Shown here one piece after another: positions 27,023 to 36,585 of a stretch of 64,000 nt of DNA. Position 1 is the first letter of the stretch, and each line of letters opens with the position of its first letter. The notes below the pieces were generated by a model that saw nothing but the letters and a program-made list of their open reading frames with translations, ran no database searches and was not told the origin of the DNA. The translations under genes were made by a program, and so were the position numbers. This DNA comes from Hafnia psychrotolerans (GTDB taxonomy: Bacteria; Pseudomonadota; Gammaproteobacteria; Enterobacterales; Enterobacteriaceae): assembly GCF_014639435.1 (NCBI RefSeq), contig NZ_BMFZ01000013.1:40214-104213 (forward strand), in the 5' to 3' direction.

Positions 27023-27280
27023 ATGCAAGAACTCTCTCTTGAAATAAAAAGACTCATTATTGACACCTTAAACCTGGAAGATATTACGCCTGATGACATA
27101 GAGACTGATGGCGCGCTGTTTGGCGATGGGCTGGGATTAGATTCTATTGATGCGCTGGAATTGGGTTTAGCCGTTAAAAACCGTTATGGCGTGGTGCTCT
27201 CTGCGGAAAATGAAGAGGTGCGTCAGCATTTCTATTCTGTGGCGACCTTAACGTCCTTTATTCAATCTCAACGTGCTTAA
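27023..27280 (+). CDS. apeE: APE acyl carrier protein 1 (ApeE)
   Basis: Small acidic carrier for aryl/polyene intermediates. The 85-residue product has the phosphopantetheine site DGLGLDSIDALELG, with the attachment serine at residue 41. It is followed 17 bases later by a second ACP; a pair of ACPs is usual in APE clusters. It should be activated by the phosphopantetheinyl transferase at the end of the cluster. Confidence 0.9.
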   Translation: MQELSLEIKRLIIDTLNLEDITPDDIETDGALFGDGLGLDSIDALELGLAVKNRYGVVLSAENEEVRQHFYSVATLTSFIQSQRA

Positions 27281-27297
27281 TAGTTAGGTGACAATCA

Positions 27298-27546
27298 ATG
27301 GAAAAACAAGATATCTATCAAGAAGTTTCTGGCCTTTTGGTTAAGCTTTTCGACATTTCACCAGAACAAATTACCCCGCAGGCGCTTTTGTATGAAGACC
27401 TGGATTTAGACAGTATTGATGCCGTCGATATGATCGTACATCTACAAAAGAAAACCGGACGCAGAATTAAGCCAGAGTCGTTTAAAGCCGTTTGCACGGT
27501 GCAAGACGTCGTGGATGCGGTAGAGCAGTTACTGCAAGAAAGCTGA
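27298..27546 (+). CDS. apeF: APE acyl carrier protein 2 (ApeF)
   Basis: Second carrier protein of the cluster, 82 residues. The site EDLDLDSIDAVDMIV places the attachment serine at residue 39. The surrounding acidic helix II is typical of carriers that dock with ketosynthases. It differs clearly from ApeE, suggesting separate roles, for example starter versus malonyl carriage; which is which cannot be told from sequence. Confidence 0.9.
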   Translation: MEKQDIYQEVSGLLVKLFDISPEQITPQALLYEDLDLDSIDAVDMIVHLQKKTGRRIKPESFKAVCTVQDVVDAVEQLLQES

Positions 27547-27550
27547 TTGC

Positions 27551-28132
27551 GTGTCGAATAAACGGGTCAATTCGCGATTACAGGCACTGCCAGACGTTGT
27601 TAATGCGCTGCTGATGGTATCGTGGCCGTTCATTATCTGGGCGAGTATTGTGCACGGCGCTTCTTTTTGGCTCGCTCTCGTATTTGTCTTGTTTTTCCTG
27701 CTGCGCTTCTGGCTACTAAAGGGAAGAATGGGGGAGAAACGGTATGCAGAAAAAGCCTTATCGCTAACTGGCGTAGCCTTATGCTCGGCCAGTTTATTAC
27801 TACGCGATCATCAACTGTTGCTGTTTTATCCGGTGGCAGTGAATGTCGTACTGCTACTCGTGTTCGGCAGTTCATTGTTTTATGGCATGCCAATCGCGGA
27901 ACAAATCGCCCGGTTAGGTGAGCCAGACTTGCCGCCCAAAGGGGTGAGTTATACCCGTAAAGTCACGCAGGTATGGTGCGTATTCTTTATGGTTAACGGA
28001 TCTATCGCTCTGGCAACCTGTTTACATCATGATATGAAAATATGGACGTTATGGAACGGCTTCATAAGCTATTTATTGATTGGAACGTTAATGGGCGTGG
28101 AATGGCTGGTTCGTCAGCGGATCAAAAAATGA
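27551..28132 (+). CDS. apeG: APE cluster membrane protein (ApeG, COG4648 type)
   Basis: A 193-residue integral membrane protein with about five or six hydrophobic segments: VVNALLMVSWPFIIWASIV, FWLALVFVLFFLLRFWLL, an ALCSASLLL stretch, LLLFYPVAVNVVLLLVFG and WCVFFMVNGSIALATCL. The family occurs almost only beside APE-type genes and has no proven function; help in handling or moving the acyl chain at the membrane is a guess. GTG start 4 bases after apeF; its stop overlaps the next gene by 4 bases (ATGA). Confidence 0.78.
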   Translation: MSNKRVNSRLQALPDVVNALLMVSWPFIIWASIVHGASFWLALVFVLFFLLRFWLLKGRMGEKRYAEKALSLTGVALCSASLLLRDHQLLLFYPVAVNVVLLLVFGSSLFYGMPIAEQIARLGEPDLPPKGVSYTRKVTQVWCVFFMVNGSIALATCLHHDMKIWTLWNGFISYLLIGTLMGVEWLVRQRIKK

Positions 28133-29487
28133 ACAATACATTGCCGCTGTCGAAATGGTTGTCTGACGCTCGCTCGAATGACCATGTGGTTGCCCGCCGC
28201 GCGGATAAAAATCTCTTTCTGGCGGATTTGCGCCGTGATGTTGGCATGTTGCATGCCCGTTTGATCACGTGTTCGGCGCTGCGATGGGCTCTCTGCTTTC
28301 ATGATAGCTATCAATTTTGCGTCGCGCTTCTGGCGCTATTGCACGCCGCGAAAGTGCCTGTTTTATTGGGACATAGCCGTAATGCTCAACTGATTGAGCA
28401 ACAAGCGCATTTTGATGCGGTGCTGAGTGATATGTCACTCGATCTTCCTTGCGCTGTGTGGTCGCTGAGTGAAACGGGAAACATCACGCAGCCGCTGCCT
28501 CCGGTTTCCGACACCGCGTCTATGACGCTGTTTACGTCGGGATCAACCGGTGAACCACGCCGTATTATCAAACAGATCAATGCGATGGATTGCGAAGCTG
28601 CATGGCTGGCTCAATTATGGGGTGAGCGAATGGATGGCTGCCTGATTCGCTCATCCGTCAACCACCAGCATTTATATGGGCTTACCTCCCGTATTTGGTT
28701 GGCTCAGGCCTTAGGGATACCGTTCGAATGTGAAATGGTGGCGTTTCCTGAACAATTGACCCGTAACGTCGTGCATAACAATCAACGCAGTGTATTTATT
28801 AGCAGCCCCGCTTTTTTGCAACGTTTGGATACTCAACTACCTGCACCGCCAACAGCGCTGGTCGTTTCTGCCGGTGGCCCGCTCACCCAAAAGGATGCGC
28901 AGCGCGTTCATCAGTGGTTGGGGCTTCACGTTGATGAAATTTACGGCAGCACTGAAACTGGCGTGATGGCATGGCGTTCTCGGCAAGCGGAGGCTCAATG
29001 GCAGCGGTTTCCGGGCGTTAAATTCGAGCGTGACCTGCAAGATAATTGGCGCGTGATGTCGCCGTTGATTGCCGATCCTGAAGGATTCCTGCTCGATGAC
29101 CGTCTGACTTTTGCGGCTGATGGGACATTTCGTCTTGATGGACGCCATGATCGGGTGGTCAAGATTGAAGAGAAGCGGATTTCTCTTAGCGAGATTGAGC
29201 GTCGACTGACTACATTAGAAGGTATTGATCAGGCGGCTGTACTGCTGGTTCAGCGTGGGAAGAGGCAATGCATCGGCGCAGTACTGGTACTCAATTCAAA
29301 CGGGTTATACGGACTAAATCACGCCGGGCGAGGTGTTCAAATTCGCCGCTGGCGTCAGCAGCTTAGCGATTGGTTGGAGCCCGTTGCCATACCGCGCTAC
29401 TGGCGCATCGTGAGTGAAATTCCGCTGAATCAACAAAGTAAACGATCTTGGCCACAGTTACAGGAGCTATTTAATGAAACCCATTGA
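28129..29487 (+). CDS. apeH: APE acyl/aryl-ACP ligase, AMP-binding (ApeH)
   Basis: ANL-superfamily ligase that activates the aryl acid starter as an adenylate and loads it on an ACP. The start at 28129 (MNNTLPLSKWLSD) gives 452 residues; the open frame begins earlier, inside apeG, but this ATG overlaps the apeG stop. Motifs: P-loop TLFTSGSTGEPRRIIK (about 132-147), EIYGSTETGVMAWRSR, and the C-terminal hinge DGRHDRVVKIEEKRISLSEIE. At 452 residues it is shorter than typical fatty acyl-CoA ligases, which fits this subgroup. It overlaps apeI by 14 bases. Confidence 0.87.
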   Translation: MNNTLPLSKWLSDARSNDHVVARRADKNLFLADLRRDVGMLHARLITCSALRWALCFHDSYQFCVALLALLHAAKVPVLLGHSRNAQLIEQQAHFDAVLSDMSLDLPCAVWSLSETGNITQPLPPVSDTASMTLFTSGSTGEPRRIIKQINAMDCEAAWLAQLWGERMDGCLIRSSVNHQHLYGLTSRIWLAQALGIPFECEMVAFPEQLTRNVVHNNQRSVFISSPAFLQRLDTQLPAPPTALVVSAGGPLTQKDAQRVHQWLGLHVDEIYGSTETGVMAWRSRQAEAQWQRFPGVKFERDLQDNWRVMSPLIADPEGFLLDDRLTFAADGTFRLDGRHDRVVKIEEKRISLSEIERRLTTLEGIDQAAVLLVQRGKRQCIGAVLVLNSNGLYGLNHAGRGVQIRRWRQQLSDWLEPVAIPRYWRIVSEIPLNQQSKRSWPQLQELFNETH

Positions 29488-29827
29488 GCTATGCCGCTAT
29501 CCGTCGGAGCCGCATCAGAGGGAGGTTAGCCTGTATCTGGATCCCGCGCTGTCTTGGTTTATGGGACATTTCGATGTTCAACCATTATTACCCGCAGTGG
29601 CACAAATTGACTGGGTGATGAGCTATGCCGCTGAGATTGCGGGCTCTGAGTGGCAATTTTGTGGCATTGATAAGGTCAAATTTCAATTGCCGTTATTGCC
29701 CAATAACCGAGTTCTGCTGAAGCTCAATTGGAATGAGGCGCGAGGTCTAATCACGTTCAGTTACGCATTATTGCAGGGGCAAGAACCTCGCATTGCGAGC
29801 CACGGAAGCATCAAATTATGCCGCTAA
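29474..29827 (+). CDS. apeI: APE dehydratase subunit, hotdog fold (ApeI)
   Basis: Small FabZ/FabA-like 3-hydroxyacyl-ACP dehydratase subunit that acts with ApeP. In the 117-residue product the active-site His lies in WFMGHFDVQPLLPAV (near residue 32), matching the family GHFPxxPxLPG pattern with changes. No matching catalytic Glu/Asp helix is evident, which fits a heterodimer in which the partner ApeP supplies it. Overlaps with both neighbours point to translational coupling. Confidence 0.82.
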   Translation: MKPIELCRYPSEPHQREVSLYLDPALSWFMGHFDVQPLLPAVAQIDWVMSYAAEIAGSEWQFCGIDKVKFQLPLLPNNRVLLKLNWNEARGLITFSYALLQGQEPRIASHGSIKLCR

Positions 29828-31521
29828 GCGCCAATCACTTTTCTCCGTGCGTGGTCATCCCTTGCTATAACCACGGCGCAATGATGGCGTCGGTTTTGGA
29901 GCGCCTTGTTCCTTTGGGTTTGCCCTGCTTCATTGTCGACGACGGCAGCGATCAGGTCACCCAGCAGACACTGGGGCAACTGGCGGCTGCTCACTCTGAG
30001 GTGACGTTAATCCGACAGCCGCAAAACAACGGCAAGGGCATGGCGGTATTGACGGGCTTTAGGGCGGCTTTGCGGGCCGGTTATACGCACGTGTTACAGG
30101 TTGATGCAGACGGCCAGCACTGTATCGAAGATATTCCACGGATGCTGGAACAGGCACAGAGGTTTCCCGAAAAATTGATTTCTGGGGCACCGGTGTATGA
30201 TGAGTCGGTGCCGAAATCAAGGTTCTATGGGCGTTATGTCACCCATGTTTGGGTGTGGATTGAAACACTGTCGCTGTCGCTCAAAGACAGCATGTGCGGT
30301 TTCCGAGTCTATCCTCTTGCGCCCGTGATGGCGTTAATTGCCCGGCAGCCGATCGGCAAGCGAATGGATTTTGATACCGAAATTATGGTGCGGCTTTACT
30401 GGCAAGGTACCGACAGCCATTTCGTGCCAACACGGGTCACTTATCCTGCTGGTGGCCTGTCTCACTTTGATGCGCTGCGTGACAACCTGCGAATCTCATG
30501 GATGCACACGCGCTTATTTTTTGGCATGTTGCCGCGATTACCCGCTTTGCTGATGCGTCGACGCCAGCCGCATTGGGCTGGGATCAAAGAGCGCAAAGGG
30601 CTGAGTGGCATGCGTTTTATGCTGGGTGTTTATCGTCTACTGGGTCGCCGGACGTTTGAAGTGATGCTACGTCCTGTGGTGGGCTATTTTTGGCTCACGG
30701 GAACCACGCAGCGATTGGCTTCTCAGCGCTATCTTTCTCGGGTGAAAGCCACCGCCGAACAACAGTCATTCACCTTGCCAAAAAACATGAACAGTTACCG
30801 ACATTTTTTGCGTTTCGGTAGCGCGATGTTGGACAAGGTTGCCAGTTGGCGAGGCGATTTACGCTTAGGTCAGGAAATTGTCTTTGCTCCCGGTTCACAA
30901 GAAACAATAAATGCAAAAAGTGATGGCGGGAAACTGATCCTGGCGTCCCACCTGGGTGACATTGAAGTGTGCCGTGCGTTGGCCCAACACCATGGTCATC
31001 GGCAGATTAATGCGCTGGTATTCAGTGAACATGCTCAGCGCTTTAAACAAATCATTGAGGAAATGAGTCCTCAGGCAGGCATAAATCTCATCCCCGTGAC
31101 GGATGTTGGGCCTGAAACGGCCATGTTGTTGAAAGAAAAATTGGAGGCGGGCGAATGGGTGGCAATTGTCGGCGACCGAACCTCCGTTAACCTCCAGCGC
31201 GGCGGTGAACGCCGAGTGGTGTGGAGTTCATTTTTGGGTCAGATGGCACCTTTTCCGCAAGGTCCCTTTGTATTGGCTGCGGTATTACGTTGCCCGGTGG
31301 TACTGATGTTTGCTTTGCGCCAACAAGGGAAATTACATATTTACTGTGAGCCGTTTGCCGATCCGTTGCTGTTGCCAAGGGCTCAGCGTGTGGACGCCTT
31401 GCAACAAACTGTCGATCGCTACGCCGCCAGGCTAGAGCATTATGCTTTGCGAGCCCCGCTCGACTGGTTCAACTTTTTTGATTTTTGGCGGCTGCCTGAT
31501 GCGCCTTCAGATAAGGAATAA
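29818..31521 (+). CDS. apeJ: APE glycosyltransferase/acyltransferase fusion (ApeJ)
   Basis: A 567-residue two-domain protein. Residues about 8-240 form a family 2 glycosyltransferase (VVIPCYNHGAMM, IVDDGSDQ, LQVDADGQH). Residues about 300-560 form a lysophospholipid-type acyltransferase like LpxL/HtrB (LILASHLGDIEVCRAL, GDRTSV, PQGPFVLAAVL). Both domains look complete. Expected to help attach the polyene to a membrane anchor. In this cluster, which lacks the separate acyltransferase, the C-terminal domain may be the only acyltransferase available. Confidence 0.85.
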   Translation: MPLSANHFSPCVVIPCYNHGAMMASVLERLVPLGLPCFIVDDGSDQVTQQTLGQLAAAHSEVTLIRQPQNNGKGMAVLTGFRAALRAGYTHVLQVDADGQHCIEDIPRMLEQAQRFPEKLISGAPVYDESVPKSRFYGRYVTHVWVWIETLSLSLKDSMCGFRVYPLAPVMALIARQPIGKRMDFDTEIMVRLYWQGTDSHFVPTRVTYPAGGLSHFDALRDNLRISWMHTRLFFGMLPRLPALLMRRRQPHWAGIKERKGLSGMRFMLGVYRLLGRRTFEVMLRPVVGYFWLTGTTQRLASQRYLSRVKATAEQQSFTLPKNMNSYRHFLRFGSAMLDKVASWRGDLRLGQEIVFAPGSQETINAKSDGGKLILASHLGDIEVCRALAQHHGHRQINALVFSEHAQRFKQIIEEMSPQAGINLIPVTDVGPETAMLLKEKLEAGEWVAIVGDRTSVNLQRGGERRVVWSSFLGQMAPFPQGPFVLAAVLRCPVVLMFALRQQGKLHIYCEPFADPLLLPRAQRVDALQQTVDRYAARLEHYALRAPLDWFNFFDFWRLPDAPSDKE

Positions 31522-31524
31522 CAA

Positions 31525-31947
31525 GTGCTAACCGATACACGCTTTACTGCTGAGGTGGACATTACCGTTCCATTTCATGACATTGACCCAATGGGCGTAG
31601 TTTGGCACGGCAATTACTTCCGCTATTTTGAAATAGCGCGTGAGGCGTTGCTCAACCAGTTCAATTACGGCTATCGGCAGATGCGTGAGTCTGGCTATGT
31701 GTGGCCCGTGGTGGATACCCGCGTGAAGTATCGCGATATTATTGAATTTGAACAAAAAATCCGAGTTCGTGCCACGGTTGAAGAATATGAGAATCGATTA
31801 AAAATAGCCTACCAAATTTTTGATGTGCAGAGCGGAAAACGGACCACCACGGCCTACACCATTCAGGTTGCCGTAGACGCCAGCACACGTGAAATGTGTT
31901 TCGTTAGCCCAGATATTTTGTTCGAGAGAATGGGAGTTAAGCCGTGA
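31525..31947 (+). CDS. apeK: APE thioesterase, 4-hydroxybenzoyl-CoA type (ApeK)
   Basis: A 140-residue hotdog thioesterase of the 4HBT family. The active-site region is DIDPMGVVWHGNYFRYFEIA (about 18-37), with the catalytic Asp and the Trp-His-Gly-Asn-Tyr block. In the characterised system ApeK releases or proofreads ACP-bound chains. GTG start 3 bases after apeJ; the end overlaps apeL by 4 bases. Confidence 0.87.
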   Translation: MLTDTRFTAEVDITVPFHDIDPMGVVWHGNYFRYFEIAREALLNQFNYGYRQMRESGYVWPVVDTRVKYRDIIEFEQKIRVRATVEEYENRLKIAYQIFDVQSGKRTTTAYTIQVAVDASTREMCFVSPDILFERMGVKP

Positions 31948-32549
31948 GAAAATGGATATTAATGCTGTTTATTATGTTAAGCAGCGCGGCTCAGGCTGTC
32001 ACTCTTGATGAGATTCAGCAACGTTTTGCCCAACAGCCGGTGGTCCGTGCGCAGTTTAGCCAAGAGCGACATATTAAAGATATGCCGCAGGCACTAAGGT
32101 CTAGCGGCGAATTGATGATAGCCCGAGATAAGGGGCTATGGTGGCAGCAGCAAAAGCCTTTTCCGCTGACATTGGTGTTGGATGATAGCCGCATGGTGCA
32201 AGTGATTAATGGACAACCTCCGCAGATTATCACTGCCGCATCTAATCCTCAGATGTTCCAATTTAATCATCTGCTGCGTGCGTTATTTCAGGCCGATCGT
32301 CGTGTTCTTGAGCAAAATTTCTCGCTGAAATTTAGCGACCAAGGACAAGGAAAATGGCAGTTGGTATTAGTGCCAAAGACATCACCACTCGACAAACTGT
32401 TTAACACCATCACATTGCAAGGTCAGCAATACCTGGACCACATTGCGCTTAATGATCGTCAGGGCGACCGTACGGACATCACCTTCAGTAATCAGCGATT
32501 AACGCCCAAAAATTTAACTGATGACGAGCAACAGCGTTTTGTCTTCTAA
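31944..32549 (+). CDS. apeL: APE LolA-like periplasmic carrier protein (ApeL)
   Basis: A 201-residue protein with a cleavable signal peptide (MRKWILMLFIMLSSAAQAVT, cut after AQA) and a mature domain related to LolA, the periplasmic lipoprotein chaperone. Features such as RAQFSQERHIKDMP and GLWWQQQKPFPL are typical. It probably ferries the hydrophobic product or its lipid carrier across the periplasm to the outer membrane. It overlaps the exporter gene by 29 bases. Confidence 0.85.
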   Translation: MRKWILMLFIMLSSAAQAVTLDEIQQRFAQQPVVRAQFSQERHIKDMPQALRSSGELMIARDKGLWWQQQKPFPLTLVLDDSRMVQVINGQPPQIITAASNPQMFQFNHLLRALFQADRRVLEQNFSLKFSDQGQGKWQLVLVPKTSPLDKLFNTITLQGQQYLDHIALNDRQGDRTDITFSNQRLTPKNLTDDEQQRFVF

Positions 32550-34845
32550 GCAGCAGCCACGGCTGTGGGCATGGGGATGGCTTTTCATCTGCGTACTGCT
32601 TGGTGCAACGCTAACGGTATTAGTGCCGCATTCGAAGATATCGAGCAGTGTGTTAGCACTCTTGCCGGCTCAGACGATGGGGTCAATCCCGCCGGCACTG
32701 AACGATGGCTTTATGCAGCGTCTGGATCGCCAGTTGGTCTGGATGGTGAGCCCTGCTCAAGGGGACGATCCCGCGGTGGCGAAAGGTTGGTTAGCGCGCC
32801 TGCAAGGGCTATCAACGCTAACGGCGGTGAAAGGCCCGATGGATGCCGAACAGCAAAAAAAATGGGGGCAGTTCTTCTACCAACACCGCAATGGCATGAT
32901 CGACCCACAAACGCGCCACCGCTTATCCAACGGTGGTGACGTGCAGGCTAACTGGGTGCTGGCCCAGCTGTACTCTGCGTTTGCTGGCGTAAGCGGGGTA
33001 GAGATTAAAAATGATCCCCTGATGTTGGTACGCGGTTCTCAGCTTGCGCTACAACAAAATGCCAGTCGCCTGCGAATGAGAGATGGCTGGCTGATGGCGC
33101 AGGACGACCAAGGGCGCAGTTGGTACTTCATCCACGGTGAGCTCAATGGCTCGTCCTATAATATGCAGCAATCGCATCAGGTGGTTACCGATCTGGCCGC
33201 GTTGGAAAAGGATTTCCAGCATCAGTTTCCGGGCGCAAAAGTGATGTCGCGTGGCACACTGTTCTACAGTAATTACGCCAGCCAACAGGCTAAGCACGAT
33301 ATTTCAACGCTGGGAACTGCGACTATCCTCGGCGTTTTATTACTGATCTACAGCGTATTCCGATCACTACGGCCGCTATTACTCTGTGTATTATCAGTGG
33401 GAATTGGCGCGTTAGCGGGCAGTACCGTAACGTTATTGATTTTTGGTGAATTACATCTGATGACGCTGGTAATGAGTATCAGCATCGTGGGTATTTCCGC
33501 AGATTACACCCTCTATTATCTCACTGAGCGTATGGTTCACGGCCGTGAAACCACCCCCTGGCAGAGTCTACACAAAGTGCTTCCCGCGCTGCTGATGGCG
33601 CTGGGAACGACCGTGATTGCCTATCTCATTATGATGCTGGCACCCTTTCCCGGAATCCGCCAACTGGCTGTTTTTGCCGCTGCCGGTCTTACGGCATCAT
33701 GCCTGACGGTGGTGTGTTGGTATCCCTGGCTGGCATGCGGTTTGCCGGTCAGACCGGTTCCCTTAATGCTGCCAATGATGCGTTGGCTGGCGGCATGGCG
33801 TAGCCGCAAGATGTTATATATTGGTTTGCCGATGGCACTGACCCTCTTCTCGTTAGCAGGATTACTGCACCTAAAGGTCAATGATGATATTGCTCAACTA
33901 CAGTCGCTGCCACAGGATATTCAGCAACAGGAAAAAGCCATTACTGCGCTGACTGGCCAAGGGATCGACCAGAAATGGTTTGTGATTTATGGCGATACCC
34001 CTGAACAAACACTGCAACGTCTGGAGAGTTTTGTGCCGAAGCTGGATCAGGCCAGGAAACTCGGGTGGTTGGGGAGCTATCGTCTGCTGCCGCTTTCTTC
34101 CTTAAAACAGCAAGACATGGATTTAAAACTTTTAAAACAGGCATCGCCAAAGGTGGTGGAAAATCTCGCCGTGGCGGGGATAACTAAGGTGCAGGTTGAT
34201 CTTAGCCCGATGCCAGTGACACCAGCAACCTGGCTCAACAGTGTGGCCAGTGAAGGTTGGGCGCTGATGTGGCTCTCTTTGCCCGATGGCCGTAGCGGCG
34301 TGTTAGTTCCCACTGACGGTGTGAAAGATACGGTTGCGCTGAAACAGATGGCGGCCAACCAAGTCGGCGTCAGTTGGGTCGACCGCAAAGCATCATTCGA
34401 CCACCTGTTTGCGTTTTATCGCGCCATGTTGGGATGGTTATTGCTAGGGGCTATTGTGGCCATTGCATTGACCTATGTGATGCGACTGGGCCTGCGTAGA
34501 GGGTTAATGAGTATATTGCCTTCGCTGCTCTCCTTAGGCTGTGGATTAGCGGTATTAACGTTCAGTGGTCACAGCTTAAATCTGTTTTCGCTGTTGGCGC
34601 TGGTGCTGGTGCTGGGCATTGGTATTAACTACACGCTGTTCTTCAGTAATCCACGCGGCACGCCGCTAACGTCGTTGCTTGCCGTTAGCGTGGCGATGAG
34701 TACCTCGTTACTGACGCTTGGTATGTTGATTTTTAGTCACACTCAGGCGATTAGCAGTTTCGGTATTGTATTGGGCAGCGGGATATTCACGGCATTCCTG
34801 CTGTCGCCATTGGCGATGCCACCGCGTCGCAGAGGAAAAAAATAG
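32521..34845 (+). CDS. apeM: APE MMPL/RND-family exporter (ApeM)
   Basis: A 774-residue inner-membrane transporter with two halves, each of one span, a large periplasmic loop and five further spans. Blocks of hydrophobic segments run from about 15-35 and 270-415 in the first half, and 435-450 and 635-765 in the second. The motif GISADYTLYYLTERMVHGRE in the first half and GIGINYTLFFSNPRG in the second are the paired RND/MMPL signatures. It likely flips or exports the aryl polyene lipid. The start inside apeL is the only good ATG. Confidence 0.88.
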   Translation: MTSNSVLSSKQQPRLWAWGWLFICVLLGATLTVLVPHSKISSSVLALLPAQTMGSIPPALNDGFMQRLDRQLVWMVSPAQGDDPAVAKGWLARLQGLSTLTAVKGPMDAEQQKKWGQFFYQHRNGMIDPQTRHRLSNGGDVQANWVLAQLYSAFAGVSGVEIKNDPLMLVRGSQLALQQNASRLRMRDGWLMAQDDQGRSWYFIHGELNGSSYNMQQSHQVVTDLAALEKDFQHQFPGAKVMSRGTLFYSNYASQQAKHDISTLGTATILGVLLLIYSVFRSLRPLLLCVLSVGIGALAGSTVTLLIFGELHLMTLVMSISIVGISADYTLYYLTERMVHGRETTPWQSLHKVLPALLMALGTTVIAYLIMMLAPFPGIRQLAVFAAAGLTASCLTVVCWYPWLACGLPVRPVPLMLPMMRWLAAWRSRKMLYIGLPMALTLFSLAGLLHLKVNDDIAQLQSLPQDIQQQEKAITALTGQGIDQKWFVIYGDTPEQTLQRLESFVPKLDQARKLGWLGSYRLLPLSSLKQQDMDLKLLKQASPKVVENLAVAGITKVQVDLSPMPVTPATWLNSVASEGWALMWLSLPDGRSGVLVPTDGVKDTVALKQMAANQVGVSWVDRKASFDHLFAFYRAMLGWLLLGAIVAIALTYVMRLGLRRGLMSILPSLLSLGCGLAVLTFSGHSLNLFSLLALVLVLGIGINYTLFFSNPRGTPLTSLLAVSVAMSTSLLTLGMLIFSHTQAISSFGIVLGSGIFTAFLLSPLAMPPRRRGKK

Positions 34846-34847
34846 TC

Positions 34848-35417
34848 ATGATCTCACGCATTATTGCGGCGCTGTGTCTCGCGCTGGCACTGACGTCTTG
34901 CGCCACTAAACCACAGGATAATCGACCACAGGCATGGTTAAAACCTGGCGTGCGCGTCACGCTGCCTGCGCCGAATATCCAGCCTGCGATCAGCCAGCAG
35001 CAACTGCTGACGGCTACGGTGAAAGGTAAACAGCAATCCTTGCTGGTGTTACTCAATGCCGATCAGCAACGGCTGTCGCTGGCTGGTCTGTCTTCGTTAG
35101 GTATCCGCCTGTTTATGCTGACCTACGACGCGAACGGTATCCACACTGAACAATCGATCGTGTTGCCTGAGCTGCCGCCCGCCAGCCAGGTGTTGGCCGA
35201 TATCATGCTCAGTTACTGGCCGATTGCGGCATGGCAGCCACAGTTGCCACAAGGATGGACACTACGGGATCAAGGTGATCGCCGTGAATTGCGCGATAAC
35301 CAAGGTCATCTGGTGACAGAAATTGTTTATATGACCCGTCGAGGTGAGCGTCAGCCTATTAGTATCCGCCAGCACGTTTTCGGTTATCAGATCGCCATTC
35401 AACATCTGGAAAGCTAA
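34848..35417 (+). CDS. apeN: APE lipoprotein, DUF3261 type (ApeN)
   Basis: A 189-residue lipoprotein: signal peptide MISRIIAALCLALALTSC with lipobox LTSC, then Ala-Thr, which favours the outer membrane. The mature domain resembles LolB-like folds in placement, and the protein sits beside a LolA-like carrier and an exporter, so it may receive the product at the outer membrane. That function is inferred from position only. It starts 2 bases after apeM. Confidence 0.82.
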   Translation: MISRIIAALCLALALTSCATKPQDNRPQAWLKPGVRVTLPAPNIQPAISQQQLLTATVKGKQQSLLVLLNADQQRLSLAGLSSLGIRLFMLTYDANGIHTEQSIVLPELPPASQVLADIMLSYWPIAAWQPQLPQGWTLRDQGDRRELRDNQGHLVTEIVYMTRRGERQPISIRQHVFGYQIAIQHLES

Positions 35418-35418
35418 C

Positions 35419-36585
35419 ATGATTTACATTTCTGCGGTGGGTATGTTGAATGCGCTGGGACGCAATGTTGATGAAATTGCCGAAAATTTACATCGCAACG
35501 AAGCGCCCGGAATGCGGTTGAGTGACGGCTGGGTTCAGCCAGAACAGCCGTGTTGGCTCGGCAACGTTGAGGGCGAGCTTCCTGAGATCCCGGCCAATCT
35601 TGCGATGCATCGCAGCCGCAACAACCAATTGTTATTAGCGGCGTTAGCCCAAATCCGCCCTCAGGTTGAAGAGGCTATTGCCCGTTTTGGCCACGATCGC
35701 GTTGCGGTTATATTGGGAACCAGCACCTCTGGGCTCAATGAGGGCGATCGCTTAGTGAATGGCCAGTTAAATCGCCAGACGACCGAGGGCTATCACTATT
35801 ATCAGCAGGAATTGGGCGACTCCGCGCGTTTTCTCAGCGCTTACCTCAATCTTGAAGGTCCGGCATTTACGCTTTCTACCGCTTGTTCCTCAAGCTCACG
35901 CGCTATCATCAGTGGACGTCGTCTTATTGACGCGGGTCTCGCTGACGTGGCGATTGTCGGCGGGGCCGATACGCTCAGCCGAATGCCGATTAATGGCTTC
36001 AATAGCTTAGAATCGTTGTCTTTGACGCGCTGCCAGCCGTTTGCCCGCGAACGTTGTGGGATCACCATTGGAGAAGCGGCAACGCTGATGTTACTCACTC
36101 GCGACACCCACCCAGTCGCCTTGTTGGGCGTCGGAGAATCAAGTGATGCGTGGCATATGTCAGCGCCGCATCCCGAAGGCGCTGGCGCTATTCGAGCCAT
36201 CGAGCAGGCGTTGCAAGATGCGGCGTTGTGCGCGAAGGACGTTGGTTATATCAATTTGCACGGCACGGCAACGCGGCTTAATGATTTAATCGAGTCGAAG
36301 GTCGTCAACCAGCTGTTTGGTGAACAGACACCTTGCAGCTCAACGAAACATTTAACCGGGCATACATTAGGTGCCGCTGGCGCCTGTGAAGCGGCGCTGT
36401 GCTGGCTGTTGTTAACGCGTAATATTGCGTTGCCTGCGCAGGACTTTTCAAATGCGACACCCGATGAATCACTGCCGAGATGTGGTTTATTGCTGAATGC
36501 TGAATCGCTAATGAAACCGGTGGTGATGTCGAACTCTTTTGCTTTTGGCGGCAATAATACCAGCCTGATTTTGGGAAAAGTCTGA
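35419..36585 (+). CDS. apeO: APE beta-ketoacyl synthase (ApeO)
   Basis: Catalytic ketosynthase, partner of the chain-length factor ApeC. The start at 35419 (MIYISAVGMLNALGRN) gives 388 residues; the frame is open further upstream inside apeN. The Cys-His-His triad is complete: LSTACSSSSRAI, NLHGTATRLND and KHLTGHTLGAAGACEA. The C terminus SNSFAFGGNNTSLILG is typical. The stop shares one base with the apeP start. Confidence 0.92.
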   Translation: MIYISAVGMLNALGRNVDEIAENLHRNEAPGMRLSDGWVQPEQPCWLGNVEGELPEIPANLAMHRSRNNQLLLAALAQIRPQVEEAIARFGHDRVAVILGTSTSGLNEGDRLVNGQLNRQTTEGYHYYQQELGDSARFLSAYLNLEGPAFTLSTACSSSSRAIISGRRLIDAGLADVAIVGGADTLSRMPINGFNSLESLSLTRCQPFARERCGITIGEAATLMLLTRDTHPVALLGVGESSDAWHMSAPHPEGAGAIRAIEQALQDAALCAKDVGYINLHGTATRLNDLIESKVVNQLFGEQTPCSSTKHLTGHTLGAAGACEAALCWLLLTRNIALPAQDFSNATPDESLPRCGLLLNAESLMKPVVMSNSFAFGGNNTSLILGKV

